In this document: piece after piece, positions 8,590-17,100 of the stretch | How the letters are laid out: every line of letters starts with the position of its first letter | How positions within the stretch are numbered: the first letter of the stretch is position 1 | NCBI GenBank assembly: GCA_017615125.1 | Contig: JAGAAS010000067.1 | Span: 1-53,384 of the forward strand | Direction: 5' to 3' | DNA from: Bacteroidaceae bacterium | GTDB lineage: Bacteria; Bacteroidota; Bacteroidia; Bacteroidales; Bacteroidaceae | DNA length: 53,384 nt | The notes under the pieces: generated by a model | Told to the model about the DNA's origin: nothing | Seen by the model: the letters and a program-made list of their open reading frames with translations, nothing else | Database searches by the model: none | Made by a program: the position numbers and the translations under genes

Positions 8590-10746
8590 TCAGTGCGCGC
8601 CGTACACTTCGATGTCGCCGATGCGGACATAGCCGTCTGTGCCGCCGTGGGTGACGTTCACGCGCACGTAGCGTGCTTCAACGGGGGTGATGGCGACATC
8701 TGTCACGGGCGAAGTGTTGCCGGTGTGGGTTCCCACTGTGGTCCACGTCTCGCCATCAAGGCTTGTCTCGACTGTGAAGTCTCGGCTGTTGAGTTCTGCG
8801 TCCAGTCCGCCTGCTTCAGCGTGGCGCACCACGTAGCGGCTAATCTCGTAGGTCTCCTTGAAGTCGAGCTGCACCCATCCGGTACCGTCGTTGGTCTTGG
8901 AAATCCACATATATCCCTGTGAGGGTGAGCCGTTGGCAGCGTACTTGACGTTGACGCTTACCCTGGTGGGCGATGAGGTGATTTCCATATCCTGCAGGAG
9001 GGTGATGTTGAACGGCAGGTGGTGTGCCTCGTTGTAGTAGCTGAACCAGTGGTCGGCGCGGACGATGCTGACGTTGCCGGGCGAGAGGGCGTCGAGCGAC
9101 TCCTTCAGGGCTACGAGCTTGTCGGGCCCTGCATCCCACACAGTGGCCTGTCCAGTCACGAACATCGGCTCGGTGCCCTTGAATTTGGCGATGTCGCGGT
9201 TGAAGAAGTTGGTGATGACGTCAGCACCGCTGGCATAGCAGGGGTACTGGGGGACTATCGGAAGCCAGCCCGACTGCACCTTGGCGGTGAGCCGCCCGGT
9301 CTGCCGTTCCCAGTCGTTGATGGTGAGCCCGTAGAGGTAGGGACAGTTCTCGGCATAGAGGCGGCGGTGCGTCGTGTTGACGTCGTCCCAGATGGTTATG
9401 ACGCGCAGGCCTGCCTGCTCGATGTAGCGTTGGGTGAGCTGCGTGTAGGGGGTGATGAGCTTGGTGTTGTTGGACAGGTAGTACTTTGCGTTGTGGGCGT
9501 CGTAGGGCATAGCATAGCCCAAGCCTGACGGTCCGCTGACGAAGCAGTCGTTGGTGGAGGCCTTGTTGTAGTAATAGGTCAGCATCGCGGGCGAAAAGTC
9601 GACAAGGGCGGGGCTGATGGTCCAGTTGAGTGCCATCTTGCCTCGTCCGCTCTGCTCGAAGATTTTCGCCATAGCGTGCTGGCAGTACTGGATGTTGTCG
9701 CCGTCGCTGATGTAGACGGCAGCGTACACCTTGTTCTCCAGCTTGGGGCGTTTGGGGACAGGGGGTATCTTGATGGCCTTGTCGACGGCCGAGTAGACGG
9801 TGGCGTTCTCGAAGAAGTCGGCGGGTACGGTCGACAGCCCGAAGCGGGTTGCCTCGCCCACGCCGGAGCGTTCCTCGGGATACCATCCCAGCACTATGTC
9901 GCGCCCGGGCGTCATCTCCTTGAGCATCTTGTCGAGCAGCGCTTTCTCGCTTGCGACGCGGGGGTCGAGCCATACGCATGCCGAGCCGCAGGCGGCACCT
10001 ATGTCGTGCACGTAGGGTATGGTGGGGCGCTCGCTGATGAGCAGGCGGTGGTTGCACTGTGGCCAGTAGTTATCGAAGAGGTACTGGTAGATGGCTACGG
10101 CGGTGGTCATCGTGAGCGGAGTGAGGTCTTCCACCACGGGGAAGTCCATGCCGTTGGCGACGAGCTTGTCCCTGATGTCGGCAGTCACGGGGAGCAGGCG
10201 CTTGAGCCCGGCAATGGTGGCGGCAAGGTTCGAGTAATGGGTGCTCAGCTCGTTGCTGTAGAGCACCAGGCCGTCGATTTCTTCCTGGAACGACTGCACC
10301 AGGCTGTAGGGCGCGGAGGAGGAGACGGCCGACGTCCTGAGGCTGTGGGCGTTGGGCCACAGGGTGCGTGCCTCCTCGTTGTGGTTGTAGAGGAGGATGC
10401 GGGGACGGGTGCGGTTGACAATACCCTGCAGGGTGCAGAACATGACGCGCTCTTCGTCGCTGAGCTTCGCTGCGCTCAGGTCGAGGGCCTTCACGGGCGA
10501 GGCAGGCGGAAGGAAGTGGGGCAGCAGGCGGTCGTCGGGCCAGCAGAGCTCGTCGGCCTCCAGGATGCGGAAGCCTGTGCTGTTGAGGTGGTAGACGGTG
10601 TCGGCAAACGTGATGCGCTCCACGTCGCCCACGTCGGTACGGACAACGGCTCCGTTGGTGAGCTTCGTAATCATGGTGGTGGGCTGCTGGGCAACGAGCC
10701 GTACGGCTCCCAGCAGGGCAATAGTCAGCAAGAGTATCTTTTTCAT
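8590..10746 (-). CDS. Secreted GxGYxYP-domain protein with C-terminal discoidin domain
   Basis: A protein of about 718 residues with a Sec signal peptide (MKKILLLTIALL, cleavage near AQQ). The central region carries the segment SGLGYAMPYD, which matches the signature of the GxGYxYP family, a Bacteroidota group thought to be glycoside-hydrolase-like. The last 130 or so residues look like an F5/8 type C (discoidin) sugar-binding domain (SRYVVRHAEAGG, ARYVRVNVTHGG). This suggests an extracellular or periplasmic polysaccharide-acting protein; the substrate is unknown. The MKK start at 10746 is preferred over the upstream ATG at 10761 because it begins the signal peptide directly. The small secreted gene at 10775-11332 lies just upstream and is probably co-transcribed. 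Confidence 0.82.
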   Translation of the reverse strand: MKKILLLTIALLGAVRLVAQQPTTMITKLTNGAVVRTDVGDVERITFADTVYHLNSTGFRILEADELCWPDDRLLPHFLPPASPVKALDLSAAKLSDEERVMFCTLQGIVNRTRPRILLYNHNEEARTLWPNAHSLRTSAVSSSAPYSLVQSFQEEIDGLVLYSNELSTHYSNLAATIAGLKRLLPVTADIRDKLVANGMDFPVVEDLTPLTMTTAVAIYQYLFDNYWPQCNHRLLISERPTIPYVHDIGAACGSACVWLDPRVASEKALLDKMLKEMTPGRDIVLGWYPEERSGVGEATRFGLSTVPADFFENATVYSAVDKAIKIPPVPKRPKLENKVYAAVYISDGDNIQYCQHAMAKIFEQSGRGKMALNWTISPALVDFSPAMLTYYYNKASTNDCFVSGPSGLGYAMPYDAHNAKYYLSNNTKLITPYTQLTQRYIEQAGLRVITIWDDVNTTHRRLYAENCPYLYGLTINDWERQTGRLTAKVQSGWLPIVPQYPCYASGADVITNFFNRDIAKFKGTEPMFVTGQATVWDAGPDKLVALKESLDALSPGNVSIVRADHWFSYYNEAHHLPFNITLLQDMEITSSPTRVSVNVKYAANGSPSQGYMWISKTNDGTGWVQLDFKETYEISRYVVRHAEAGGLDAELNSRDFTVETSLDGETWTTVGTHTGNTSPVTDVAITPVEARYVRVNVTHGGTDGYVRIGDIEVYGAH

Positions 10747-10774
10747 GTTCGGGGCACTCAAGAGGGTTCGATGT

Positions 10775-11332
10775 CTATAGGCGTATCTTTGTGGCGAACG
10801 AGCCCACTTTCACGATGAAGATGCCCGTGCCGAGTGTCTCGCGGTTCAGCCGCAGCTCGTCGCCCTGGAGTGGGGGCGTCGGCAGGCTGCGTCCGTCGAG
10901 GGAGTAAACGCGCGGCTGGACACCTTCGGGGATGCCGCGGAGCAACACGCCGCCGTCCTGCATCACACACTCAAAGCCTTCGGGCTTGGCGATGGATGAG
11001 CCGTCGGAGGCATCGCCAAAGACAATCTCTGCGATGTCGGTGATTTCCATCTCAATGGCTTCAGCCGCACTCGGCTTAATGTTCAGCTTGCCGTCGGATA
11101 TGGTCACGACGGGGTTCGACTCAAAGAGCACCTTGACGGTCTCGTCACCCTTTGTCTTCACCAACAGGCCCTGGCTGCCTGCATCCACAGCAAGGAAGCT
11201 GATTTGCTGCAGATCGGCCACACGGGTCTGAGCATGAGTCCCATCTGTCTTCAAAATGTTCATGACTGGCTCTTGCGCTTGAGCCGATAGGGCACTGAGG
11301 AACAAAGCCGCTATAACTAAAAACTCTCTCAT
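10775..11332 (-). CDS. Small secreted protein with type IX-like C-terminus
   Basis: A 185-residue protein with a signal peptide (MREFLVIAALFLSALSAQA). The last 60 residues (VYSLDGRSL, then GTGIFIVKVGSFATKIRL) look like the type A C-terminal sorting domain of Bacteroidota type IX secretion. The middle contains two short beta-like repeats (ADLQQISFL and ITDIAEIVF). The same segment type (short beta repeats plus sorting tail) occurs at 26962-27336. Its stop lies 28 bases before the GxGYxYP start, so the two probably form an operon. I cannot name a function; it may be a cell-surface or chaperone-like partner. Confidence 0.75.
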   Translation of the reverse strand: MREFLVIAALFLSALSAQAQEPVMNILKTDGTHAQTRVADLQQISFLAVDAGSQGLLVKTKGDETVKVLFESNPVVTISDGKLNIKPSAAEAIEMEITDIAEIVFGDASDGSSIAKPEGFECVMQDGGVLLRGIPEGVQPRVYSLDGRSLPTPPLQGDELRLNRETLGTGIFIVKVGSFATKIRL

Positions 11333-11571
11333 CGACTTGAATACTTTCCTAATTCATTGCCTTGCATAGGCATAATGTCTGAAAAAACATAGCAAAGATA
11401 GGGTGAGCCGAGCGAAATACCAAATTTATTTGAGTTTTTCCGAGGCGACCCCTATCTAAAACCGAAAGTTAAAGATACGTTTTTCCTTTTAAATAAACAA
11501 GGAGAAAGGCTGGAAAGTTTAGGGTGATGAGTGAAAAACAAAGGAGAAAGGAGGTTTTTTCGCGTTTGATG

Positions 11572-11611
11572 TGTTACATGTTACATTTGTTACATTTGTT
11601 ACATTAGTTAC
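11572..11611 (+). repeat. TGTTACA iteron-like array, left arm
   Basis: Four copies of TGTTACA start at 11572, 11579, 11588 and 11597, followed by a degenerate TAGTTAC at 11605. Steps are 7, 9 and 9 bases. Bases 11580-11604 are the perfect reverse complement of 11812-11836. Confidence 0.9.
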
Positions 11612-11686
11612 TTTTTAGGGGGTAAACATGAATTTTTGTCGGTTTTTGGAGAAAAATGAGAAGAGATAGAGAGAAAATTGAGATTA

Positions 11687-11755
11687 CAATTTATAAGTAA
11701 TAGAATTTAATTATATATTATAATATATTACAATATATTATAATATATAATTAGC
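11687..11755. other. Extremely AT-rich core
   Basis: About 70 bases made almost wholly of A and T, with repeated ATATTA/TAATAT motifs, centred between the two opposed heptamer arrays. It would melt easily. Confidence 0.8.
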
Positions 11756-11805
11756 ATAATCTCTAACTATTTTTCCCTACCCAAAAAAGTTAGGTGTTTA
11801 GTAAA

Positions 11806-11837
11806 TGTAACATGTAACAAATGTAACAAATGTAACG
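11806..11837 (-). repeat. TGTAACA iteron-like array, right arm
   Basis: TGTAACA occurs at 11806, 11813 and 11822, with TGTAACG at 11831. These are the same heptamers as the left arm in opposite orientation. A 25-base stretch (11812-11836) is a perfect inverted copy of the left arm. Confidence 0.9.
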
Positions 11838-11885
11838 CTAGCCTTCCTGAAAAAGTTGACACTTTCTCCTCTTTAGATTATGCTA

Positions 11886-11945
11886 GGAGAAAAAAGATTT
11901 TTTCTTTCTACATCTCGCCGGATGAAGAAAGAAAAATTTTTGGAG
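11886..11945. repeat. Dispersed T-rich repeat, copy A
   Basis: It contains TTTTTTCTTTCTACATCTCG followed by CCGGATGAAGAAAGAAAAATTTTT. The same block, in variants, recurs at 18415-18470, 26664-26750 and 35573-35651, always between genes. Confidence 0.65.
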
Positions 11946-11957
11946 TAAGGAAAACCC

Positions 11958-12200
11958 TTAGGGAGTACCGAGATACTGCGTGATGGTTCTCACCTGTCGA
12001 GGGGTGAAGTGACGTTGCGTAGTAGTGTAACCCTGCGCGCGTAGCTCGCGTGCGAGAGGTTTACAGAGTTCCAGCTCGTGCCGCAGGGCCCGCCATGCGG
12101 AGGTGGAGGTGTAAACAGGGTAATAGAGCTGTGCCAGCTCCGTGCGCCCATACGTGCGCAGGACGAAGGGAGTTTCAATGATGTCGGGAGTTAGGTTCAT
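11958..12200 (-). CDS. DUF4248 family protein
   Basis: An 80-residue protein starting MNLTPDIIETPF, with FVLRTYGRTELAQLYYP and, near the end, HFTPRQVRTITQYLGTP. This matches the small Bacteroidales family DUF4248 (conserved YGxxELAxLYxP and FTPxQVxxIxxYLGxP). Its function is unknown. From memory the family often sits beside VirE/DUF3987 primase-helicase genes, but no such gene is in this window, so here it stands alone. The frame extends 30 codons upstream, but the ATG at 12200 gives the usual N-terminus. The neighbouring iteron-like arrays may belong to the same ancestral module. Confidence 0.8.
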   Translation of the reverse strand: MNLTPDIIETPFVLRTYGRTELAQLYYPVYTSTSAWRALRHELELCKPLARELRAQGYTTTQRHFTPRQVRTITQYLGTP

Positions 12201-12288
12201 AGTCTTGTGTTTTATTACGCTACTAAGGTACGAAAAATCCTCGATTCCTGCAAGAAAAACACAAAAAAAGTGAGAAAATTCTTCATCC

Positions 12289-12315
12289 ACAACACACTCT
12301 GTTTCAGTGTGTTGT
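12289..12315. repeat. Perfect 10-bp inverted repeat upstream of DUF4248
   Basis: ACAACACACT and AGTGTGTTGT flank a seven-base loop. It lies about 90 bases upstream of the DUF4248 start with no adjacent T-run, so an operator or leader hairpin is more likely than a terminator. Confidence 0.7.
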
Positions 12316-12553
12316 AAGACGTTGAAAACTTTTTTTCAAAAATAACACGCCGTAACAGTCCCTAACAGTCTTTGGGTAGAAAAGATGTCGTAACTTTGAC
12401 GTGTCTAAAAGAATTAGACTCGTCTACATCTGTCACTCAGTAATGCAAAGCCGGCTTTCCATTGCCTTCGCTGCTCCAGATGTTTTCTGTGTCTTAAGAA
12501 GCTTAGACGCGGCTTTGAAGTTGTGACTTGATATGGATTTTGTGAAATGAATA

Positions 12554-12585
12554 CTTGATAGTTTATGAAAAACTTGTTATCTTTG
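12554..12585 (+). promoter_or_regulatory. Promoter of the large glycoside hydrolase gene
   Basis: CTTG at 12554-12557 and TATCTTTG at 12578-12585 are 20 bases apart. The transcription start would be about 25 bases before the coding start. Confidence 0.7.
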
Positions 12586-12616
12586 CACCTCAAAGTGATT
12601 CGATAACACACCCTTT

Positions 12617-15600
12617 ATGAATGATATGAAAAAACGGATTCTCCTTCTGGCCTTCGGGCTGACGATGCTGACTCTGCCGACAACGTTGCGTGCGGGCGCG
12701 CTGGCGACACCCAGCTATTTCTTCATCCACGAGTTCTACGACGGACACGTGCTGTGTGTCGACGACGGGGGCACGCCGCGCATCGCCCACGCCGACAGCC
12801 TGTCAATCATCGGCAGGGCTGTCTGGGCTGCCACAAAGTCCAGCGGCTACTACACCCTGATGAACACATCGTCGGGCAAGTTCCTACTGGCCTCCACGGC
12901 GAATGCCTGGAGCACCGTCACGGGCACTTCCAGCACCACGACGGGCCTCTGGGACGTGCAGACGGGCCTGAGCCAGTTTGTCCGCACGCGCTATAAGTCA
13001 GCAGGGACGGCGCTAGGTGCCGACTTCTCGTCGGACAAGTACAAGGGGGTCTATTATAATAAGTCGGGCACGTGCATGGACCGCTTCCACGTGGTGCCTG
13101 CCTTGAAGAAGAACAACGTGTACGACCCTGCCTACTCGCTGAAGGTGTTCAAGTCGGAAGCGTATGTCAACAAGCAGGGCGTGACGGAGATCGACGACTA
13201 CCAGGTGGGCGAGGCGGTGACGCTGAACACGAGGGTGGACTATCACATCTACTCGTCGACGCCCTTCGACGGAGGCTCCATCAACATCACGAACGAGGAG
13301 GCCTGGGTGGTGTTCGACAATGTGCGCCCGAGCAAGGTCGTCAGCACATACCTTCGGTATATCACCATCAACGGTGTGACAGCTGTCGACGGGGTGAACG
13401 TGCGGGTGGAGATCTTCCTTGACGGCGCTGCGGTGATTCCCACCACGTCGGCCACCGTTCCCTTCGTGGGATATACGGGAACGGGCTTCACGGGTGAGTC
13501 GTTCGACGTGTCCCAGTACGACGGGACGAACAGCGACCTGGGCTCACGGCGCAACCGCATGCGCAGCTTCAAGTTACGGCGCGGATACATGGCAACGGTG
13601 TCGACAGGCGTGAACGGGACGGGCTACAGCCGCGTGTATGTCGCCGACCACGCCGACAAGGAGATCGACACGCTGCCCACGGAGACCGATCAACGCATCA
13701 CCGCCGTGTATGTCAAACGATGGCACTACACCTCGAAGAAAGGCTGGAACGCCGGGGATGCCGCCGACTGGAACGCGCTGACGTGCACGTGGCGGTATAA
13801 CTGGAACTGCAACGAGCAGACGACCTACGACTCGGAGTACATCCCCATCAGGCAGAAGCTCTGGTGGCCCGGATGGGACGACATCAATGCCCGCTACAAC
13901 TCGACAGCCGTGCTGAGCTACAACGAGCCCAACCACAGCGAGCAGCATCAGGACGACGGCGTCATCAGCTCCAGCACCGCCGCTGCCAACACGCCGCAGT
14001 TCTTCGCCTTCGGAGGGCGCATAGGCGCACCTGCCGAGACCACCTCGAGCTGGACGTACGAATACATAGATGCCGTCGACAAGGCCAAGTACCGGTGTGA
14101 CTTCGTGCCCTTCCACTGCTACTGGGACCCCTCGTCGTATGCCGACTCCACGGCGTGGAAGAACAGCCTGAAAAGCATCCATACCAGAACCAAGCGCCCC
14201 CTCTGGATAACGGAATGGGCCATCGGAGCCAGCTGGACATCGAAGACGTGGAGCAGCTACGAGGAGTACAGGGATGCCATCTTCCCCGTGCTCGCCATGA
14301 TGGAGAACAACCCGTGGATAGAGCGCTACGCCTACTACAACTACGACACGGGCGGCAACGACGGTACGGGATGGCGCCGCGCCATCATCAACGACGAGAA
14401 CTGGCTCACGCCTGCGGGTGAGGTGTACAGGAAGATAAAGTCGACCTTCTCGTACAACGACGCCTATGCCTACGTGCCCACCTACACGCAGCCCGACATC
14501 TCGAAGCCTGTGCTCTACGTGTTCGTGTCGGAACGGGAGAACAGGCTCGTGCTGGAGATCGAGAACCCCAACACCGACTGGACGGACTACGTGAAGGTGC
14601 AGCTCCTCGTGGGCTCCACGTGGCAGGACCTCTATATAGGTACGGACAGGGAACACTTCGACAACACGATGCTGACCTACGAGCTGAGCCTCGACGACTA
14701 TCCCGTCACCCTCGATGACAGCTTCCGCGCCATTGTCACCACGCTGGGGAAGACGGCTTCGTCTACCAGCGAAACGGCCCAGCCGATGATATGCTTCTTC
14801 GGCGAGAACGTCTACCTGCAGAATGTGGCGTCGGGCACCTTCATGGCGGCAGGAAACAACTGGGGCACGAGCGCGGTGCTGAGCGCCACAGATGGTGTGG
14901 ACTTCGCCGTAGAGTGCACGACGCTCTATCGTTTCGACTCGCAGGTAAGCAACGGGGGCGATGCCCATTACATGGGCTCGGTGACTCCGGGCAACACGCT
15001 CTACCTTGACGGTGCCGCAGGCGACTACAACGTTGCCTTCACCGACAACGGCGAGGCCTATACCATCGGCTACACGAGCGGCAACGCTACCTATTACCTC
15101 GGCTACAACGCCTCCTCGCCCACACAGGTGGCTACGAATCTGACGAATGCAGGGAGCAGCGCTGCCTGGTGGCGCTTCCTCACCCGCGAGGCGATGGTTG
15201 CCGAGATGGAGGAGGACATGCTGGAGGCTTCGGCTTCGAACCCGGTGGATGTGACGCGCTATTTCTACGACGCCTCCTTCAACCGCAACGACCTGCGTAG
15301 CAGCTCGCGCTGGAAGGGCAATCCCGCCATCGGGGGCTATTCGTCGAGCGCAGGTGCCAACTTCTGCGCTGAGAAATATAACTGCAAGTTCGATGTGTAC
15401 CAGACAGTCGACGTGCTCCCCGGCACCTATCGGATAACGCTGAACGGGTTCTATCGCAACGGAAACACGGCGGGTGCGGCATCGAAGCGCTCGGCAGGCA
15501 CCGAGGCGCTGAACGCGCTCTTCTATGCCAACGACACGGAAGTGCCGCTGGTGTCGATCTTCGAGGATGCGCAAACCACGTCGGGCGATGCGTTCAAGGC

Positions 15601-15985
15601 ATCGTCCACCTATGGTTATGTGCCCAACGATATGGCGTCGGCAGCCCACGCCTTTGACGGCGACTACTACAGGAACGAGCTGACGGTGGTGGTGACGGCC
15701 GACAACCCGGTGCTCCGCGTGGGTGTGCGTAAGACGGCGGAGGTGTCGGAGGACTGGGCTATCTTCGACAATCTGAAGGTGTACTGCCTGGGCGTGACGC
15801 CTACGTACAAACGGGGTGACGTGAACCTTGACGGCAGCATCAACGTGGCTGACGTGACGGCGCTCGTTTCCATCATCCTGGGCTCGCAGCCTGCAGGCAA
15901 CGTGGGCAACGGCGACTTGAACGGCGACGGACAGATTAACGTGGCCGACGTCACCGCCCTCGTGTCGCTCATCCTCGGCAACTAA
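12617..15985 (+). CDS. Large secreted GH128-like glycoside hydrolase with dockerin
   Basis: 1122 residues. A signal peptide (cleavage near residue 26) is followed by a ricin-like or lectin-like beta region to about residue 170 and a beta-sandwich region to about 340. A (beta/alpha)8-type catalytic region follows, with SYNEPNHS (acid/base Glu437) and PLWITEWAIGASW (nucleophile Glu533). These resemble the glycosyl hydrolase catalytic-core / GH128 group of beta-1,3-glucanases. Further beta domains with a carbohydrate-binding look fill residues 755-1060. The end (about 1067-1122) is a two-repeat dockerin with calcium-loop motifs DVNLDGSINVADV and DLNGDGQINVADV. The family assignment is tentative; the hydrolase role is fairly sure. 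It could start at 12617 or at the second ATG, 12626. Confidence 0.8.
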   Translation: MNDMKKRILLLAFGLTMLTLPTTLRAGALATPSYFFIHEFYDGHVLCVDDGGTPRIAHADSLSIIGRAVWAATKSSGYYTLMNTSSGKFLLASTANAWSTVTGTSSTTTGLWDVQTGLSQFVRTRYKSAGTALGADFSSDKYKGVYYNKSGTCMDRFHVVPALKKNNVYDPAYSLKVFKSEAYVNKQGVTEIDDYQVGEAVTLNTRVDYHIYSSTPFDGGSINITNEEAWVVFDNVRPSKVVSTYLRYITINGVTAVDGVNVRVEIFLDGAAVIPTTSATVPFVGYTGTGFTGESFDVSQYDGTNSDLGSRRNRMRSFKLRRGYMATVSTGVNGTGYSRVYVADHADKEIDTLPTETDQRITAVYVKRWHYTSKKGWNAGDAADWNALTCTWRYNWNCNEQTTYDSEYIPIRQKLWWPGWDDINARYNSTAVLSYNEPNHSEQHQDDGVISSSTAAANTPQFFAFGGRIGAPAETTSSWTYEYIDAVDKAKYRCDFVPFHCYWDPSSYADSTAWKNSLKSIHTRTKRPLWITEWAIGASWTSKTWSSYEEYRDAIFPVLAMMENNPWIERYAYYNYDTGGNDGTGWRRAIINDENWLTPAGEVYRKIKSTFSYNDAYAYVPTYTQPDISKPVLYVFVSERENRLVLEIENPNTDWTDYVKVQLLVGSTWQDLYIGTDREHFDNTMLTYELSLDDYPVTLDDSFRAIVTTLGKTASSTSETAQPMICFFGENVYLQNVASGTFMAAGNNWGTSAVLSATDGVDFAVECTTLYRFDSQVSNGGDAHYMGSVTPGNTLYLDGAAGDYNVAFTDNGEAYTIGYTSGNATYYLGYNASSPTQVATNLTNAGSSAAWWRFLTREAMVAEMEEDMLEASASNPVDVTRYFYDASFNRNDLRSSSRWKGNPAIGGYSSSAGANFCAEKYNCKFDVYQTVDVLPGTYRITLNGFYRNGNTAGAASKRSAGTEALNALFYANDTEVPLVSIFEDAQTTSGDAFKASSTYGYVPNDMASAAHAFDGDYYRNELTVVVTADNPVLRVGVRKTAEVSEDWAIFDNLKVYCLGVTPTYKRGDVNLDGSINVADVTALVSIILGSQPAGNVGNGDLNGDGQINVADVTALVSLILGN

Positions 15986-16002
15986 CCCTTTCTGCGTAAG
16001 GC

Positions 16003-17100
16003 ATGAAACGGATTGTCGTCGCGCTGGATTCCTTCAAGGGTTCGCTTTCGTCGCAGGAGGCGGGGCTGTGTGTGAAGGAGGCTTTCCTCCGGGACAGGGA
16101 GGCGGAGGACGACACGGAGGTTTGCTGCGTGGCGGTGAGCGACGGGGGAGAGGGCTTCTGTCGGATAGTCACGACGGCGCTGGGGGGAACCTTCGTGGAA
16201 TGTGATGTCCACGACCCGCTGCTGCGTCCCCTACGCGCCTCATACGGGCGGGCGAAGATGCCTGGGGCGTTGTTCGGAGAGTCGGGAGATGAGGTGGACG
16301 GTGCTGTGGTGGATGTGGCATCCGCCTCAGGACTGACACTCCTTCGCGAAGAGGAACGAGACCCCTGGAAGGCTTCCTCGCTGGGAACGGGCGAGCTCAT
16401 CCGGCATGCGCTGGAGGCAGGCATCAGGCACGTTGTCGTGGGACTGGGAGGAAGTGCTACGAATGATTGCGGATATGGCTTACTGGAGGCTCTGAAGGGA
16501 GTGGAGCACCTCGATGAAGTGCAGTTCCTTGTGGCTACCGACGTGGAGAGCCCTCTGTGTGGACCTATGGGTGCAGCGCGGGCATTTGCTCGGCAGAAGG
16601 GGGCTGACGAACGGCTTGTGGAGAGGCTGGAGGAGAGAGACAGGGAGCGCGGAAAAGCTCTCGAAAGGGCTTGCGGACGTCGTGTGTCAGACGTTCCGGG
16701 TGCGGGTGCTGCGGGAGGCGTGGGTGCTGCGCTGCTGTCGCTTCCGCATGCGCGGATAGTTTCGGGTATACAGTTCGTCTTGGAGATACAGCAGTTCGGC
16801 CTGTTGCTCGAGGATGCTGCGCTGGTGGTTACAGGAGAGGGCAGGATTGACCGTCAGACATTGCTGGGAAAGGCTCCCTTCGTGATAGGGCAGCTTGCGC
16901 GGCAGGCAGGCGTGCCCTGCGTGGCGCTTGCGGGGAGCGTGCAGTTGACGGACAAGGAACGGGCATCGTCACCCTGGGACAGGGTGGAGTGCATTACGCC
17001 CCAGGGGATGTCCCTGGAGGCAGCGATGAAGCCCGAGCAGGCAAGGCTGAATATCAGAGAATCTGTGCGGCGTGGTTCTTGGTATCGACTTTCTCGATAA
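16003..17100 (+). CDS. Glycerate kinase
   Basis: A 365-residue kinase of the GarK/GlxK type that phosphorylates D-glycerate to 2- or 3-phosphoglycerate. Hallmarks are the N-terminus MKRIVVALDSFKGSLSS, the glycine-rich VVGLGGSATNDCGYG and the C-terminal VVTGEGRIDRQTLLGKAP. It lies 17 bases after the hydrolase stop and may be read through from it. Its last 47 bases overlap the convergent bcp gene. With the 2-hydroxyacid dehydrogenase at 7.5 kb it could form a hydroxypyruvate to glycerate to phosphoglycerate route, although the two are not adjacent. Confidence 0.93.
   Translation: MKRIVVALDSFKGSLSSQEAGLCVKEAFLRDREAEDDTEVCCVAVSDGGEGFCRIVTTALGGTFVECDVHDPLLRPLRASYGRAKMPGALFGESGDEVDGAVVDVASASGLTLLREEERDPWKASSLGTGELIRHALEAGIRHVVVGLGGSATNDCGYGLLEALKGVEHLDEVQFLVATDVESPLCGPMGAARAFARQKGADERLVERLEERDRERGKALERACGRRVSDVPGAGAAGGVGAALLSLPHARIVSGIQFVLEIQQFGLLLEDAALVVTGEGRIDRQTLLGKAPFVIGQLARQAGVPCVALAGSVQLTDKERASSPWDRVECITPQGMSLEAAMKPEQARLNIRESVRRGSWYRLSR

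Larger units (their letters stand above)
11333..11957. other. AT-rich intergenic island with iteron-like arrays
   Basis: This 625-base gap holds no credible gene. It contains an array of TGTTACA heptamers, a very AT-rich core, an opposed array of TGTAACA heptamers, and one copy of a dispersed T-rich repeat, all listed separately. It separates the leftward secreted pair from the DUF4248 gene. Confidence 0.85.
12201..12616. other. Intergenic region with hairpin and promoter
   Basis: This 416-base gap between divergent genes holds a strong inverted repeat (12289-12315), the palindrome AAAGCCGGCTTT (12447-12458), and the promoter of the large hydrolase. No gene was recognised in it. Confidence 0.7.

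Noticed and set aside
9676-10818. A rightward open frame of 380 codons antisense to the GxGYxYP gene
   Set aside because: Its sequence is low-information and Val/Gly-rich, a typical shadow of a GC-rich gene, with no domain.
13574-15649. A leftward open frame of 691 codons antisense to the large hydrolase
   Set aside because: It mirrors the GC-rich codon use of the hydrolase on the other strand, shows no family motif and lacks a promoter. The rightward frame has a signal peptide, catalytic motifs and a dockerin.
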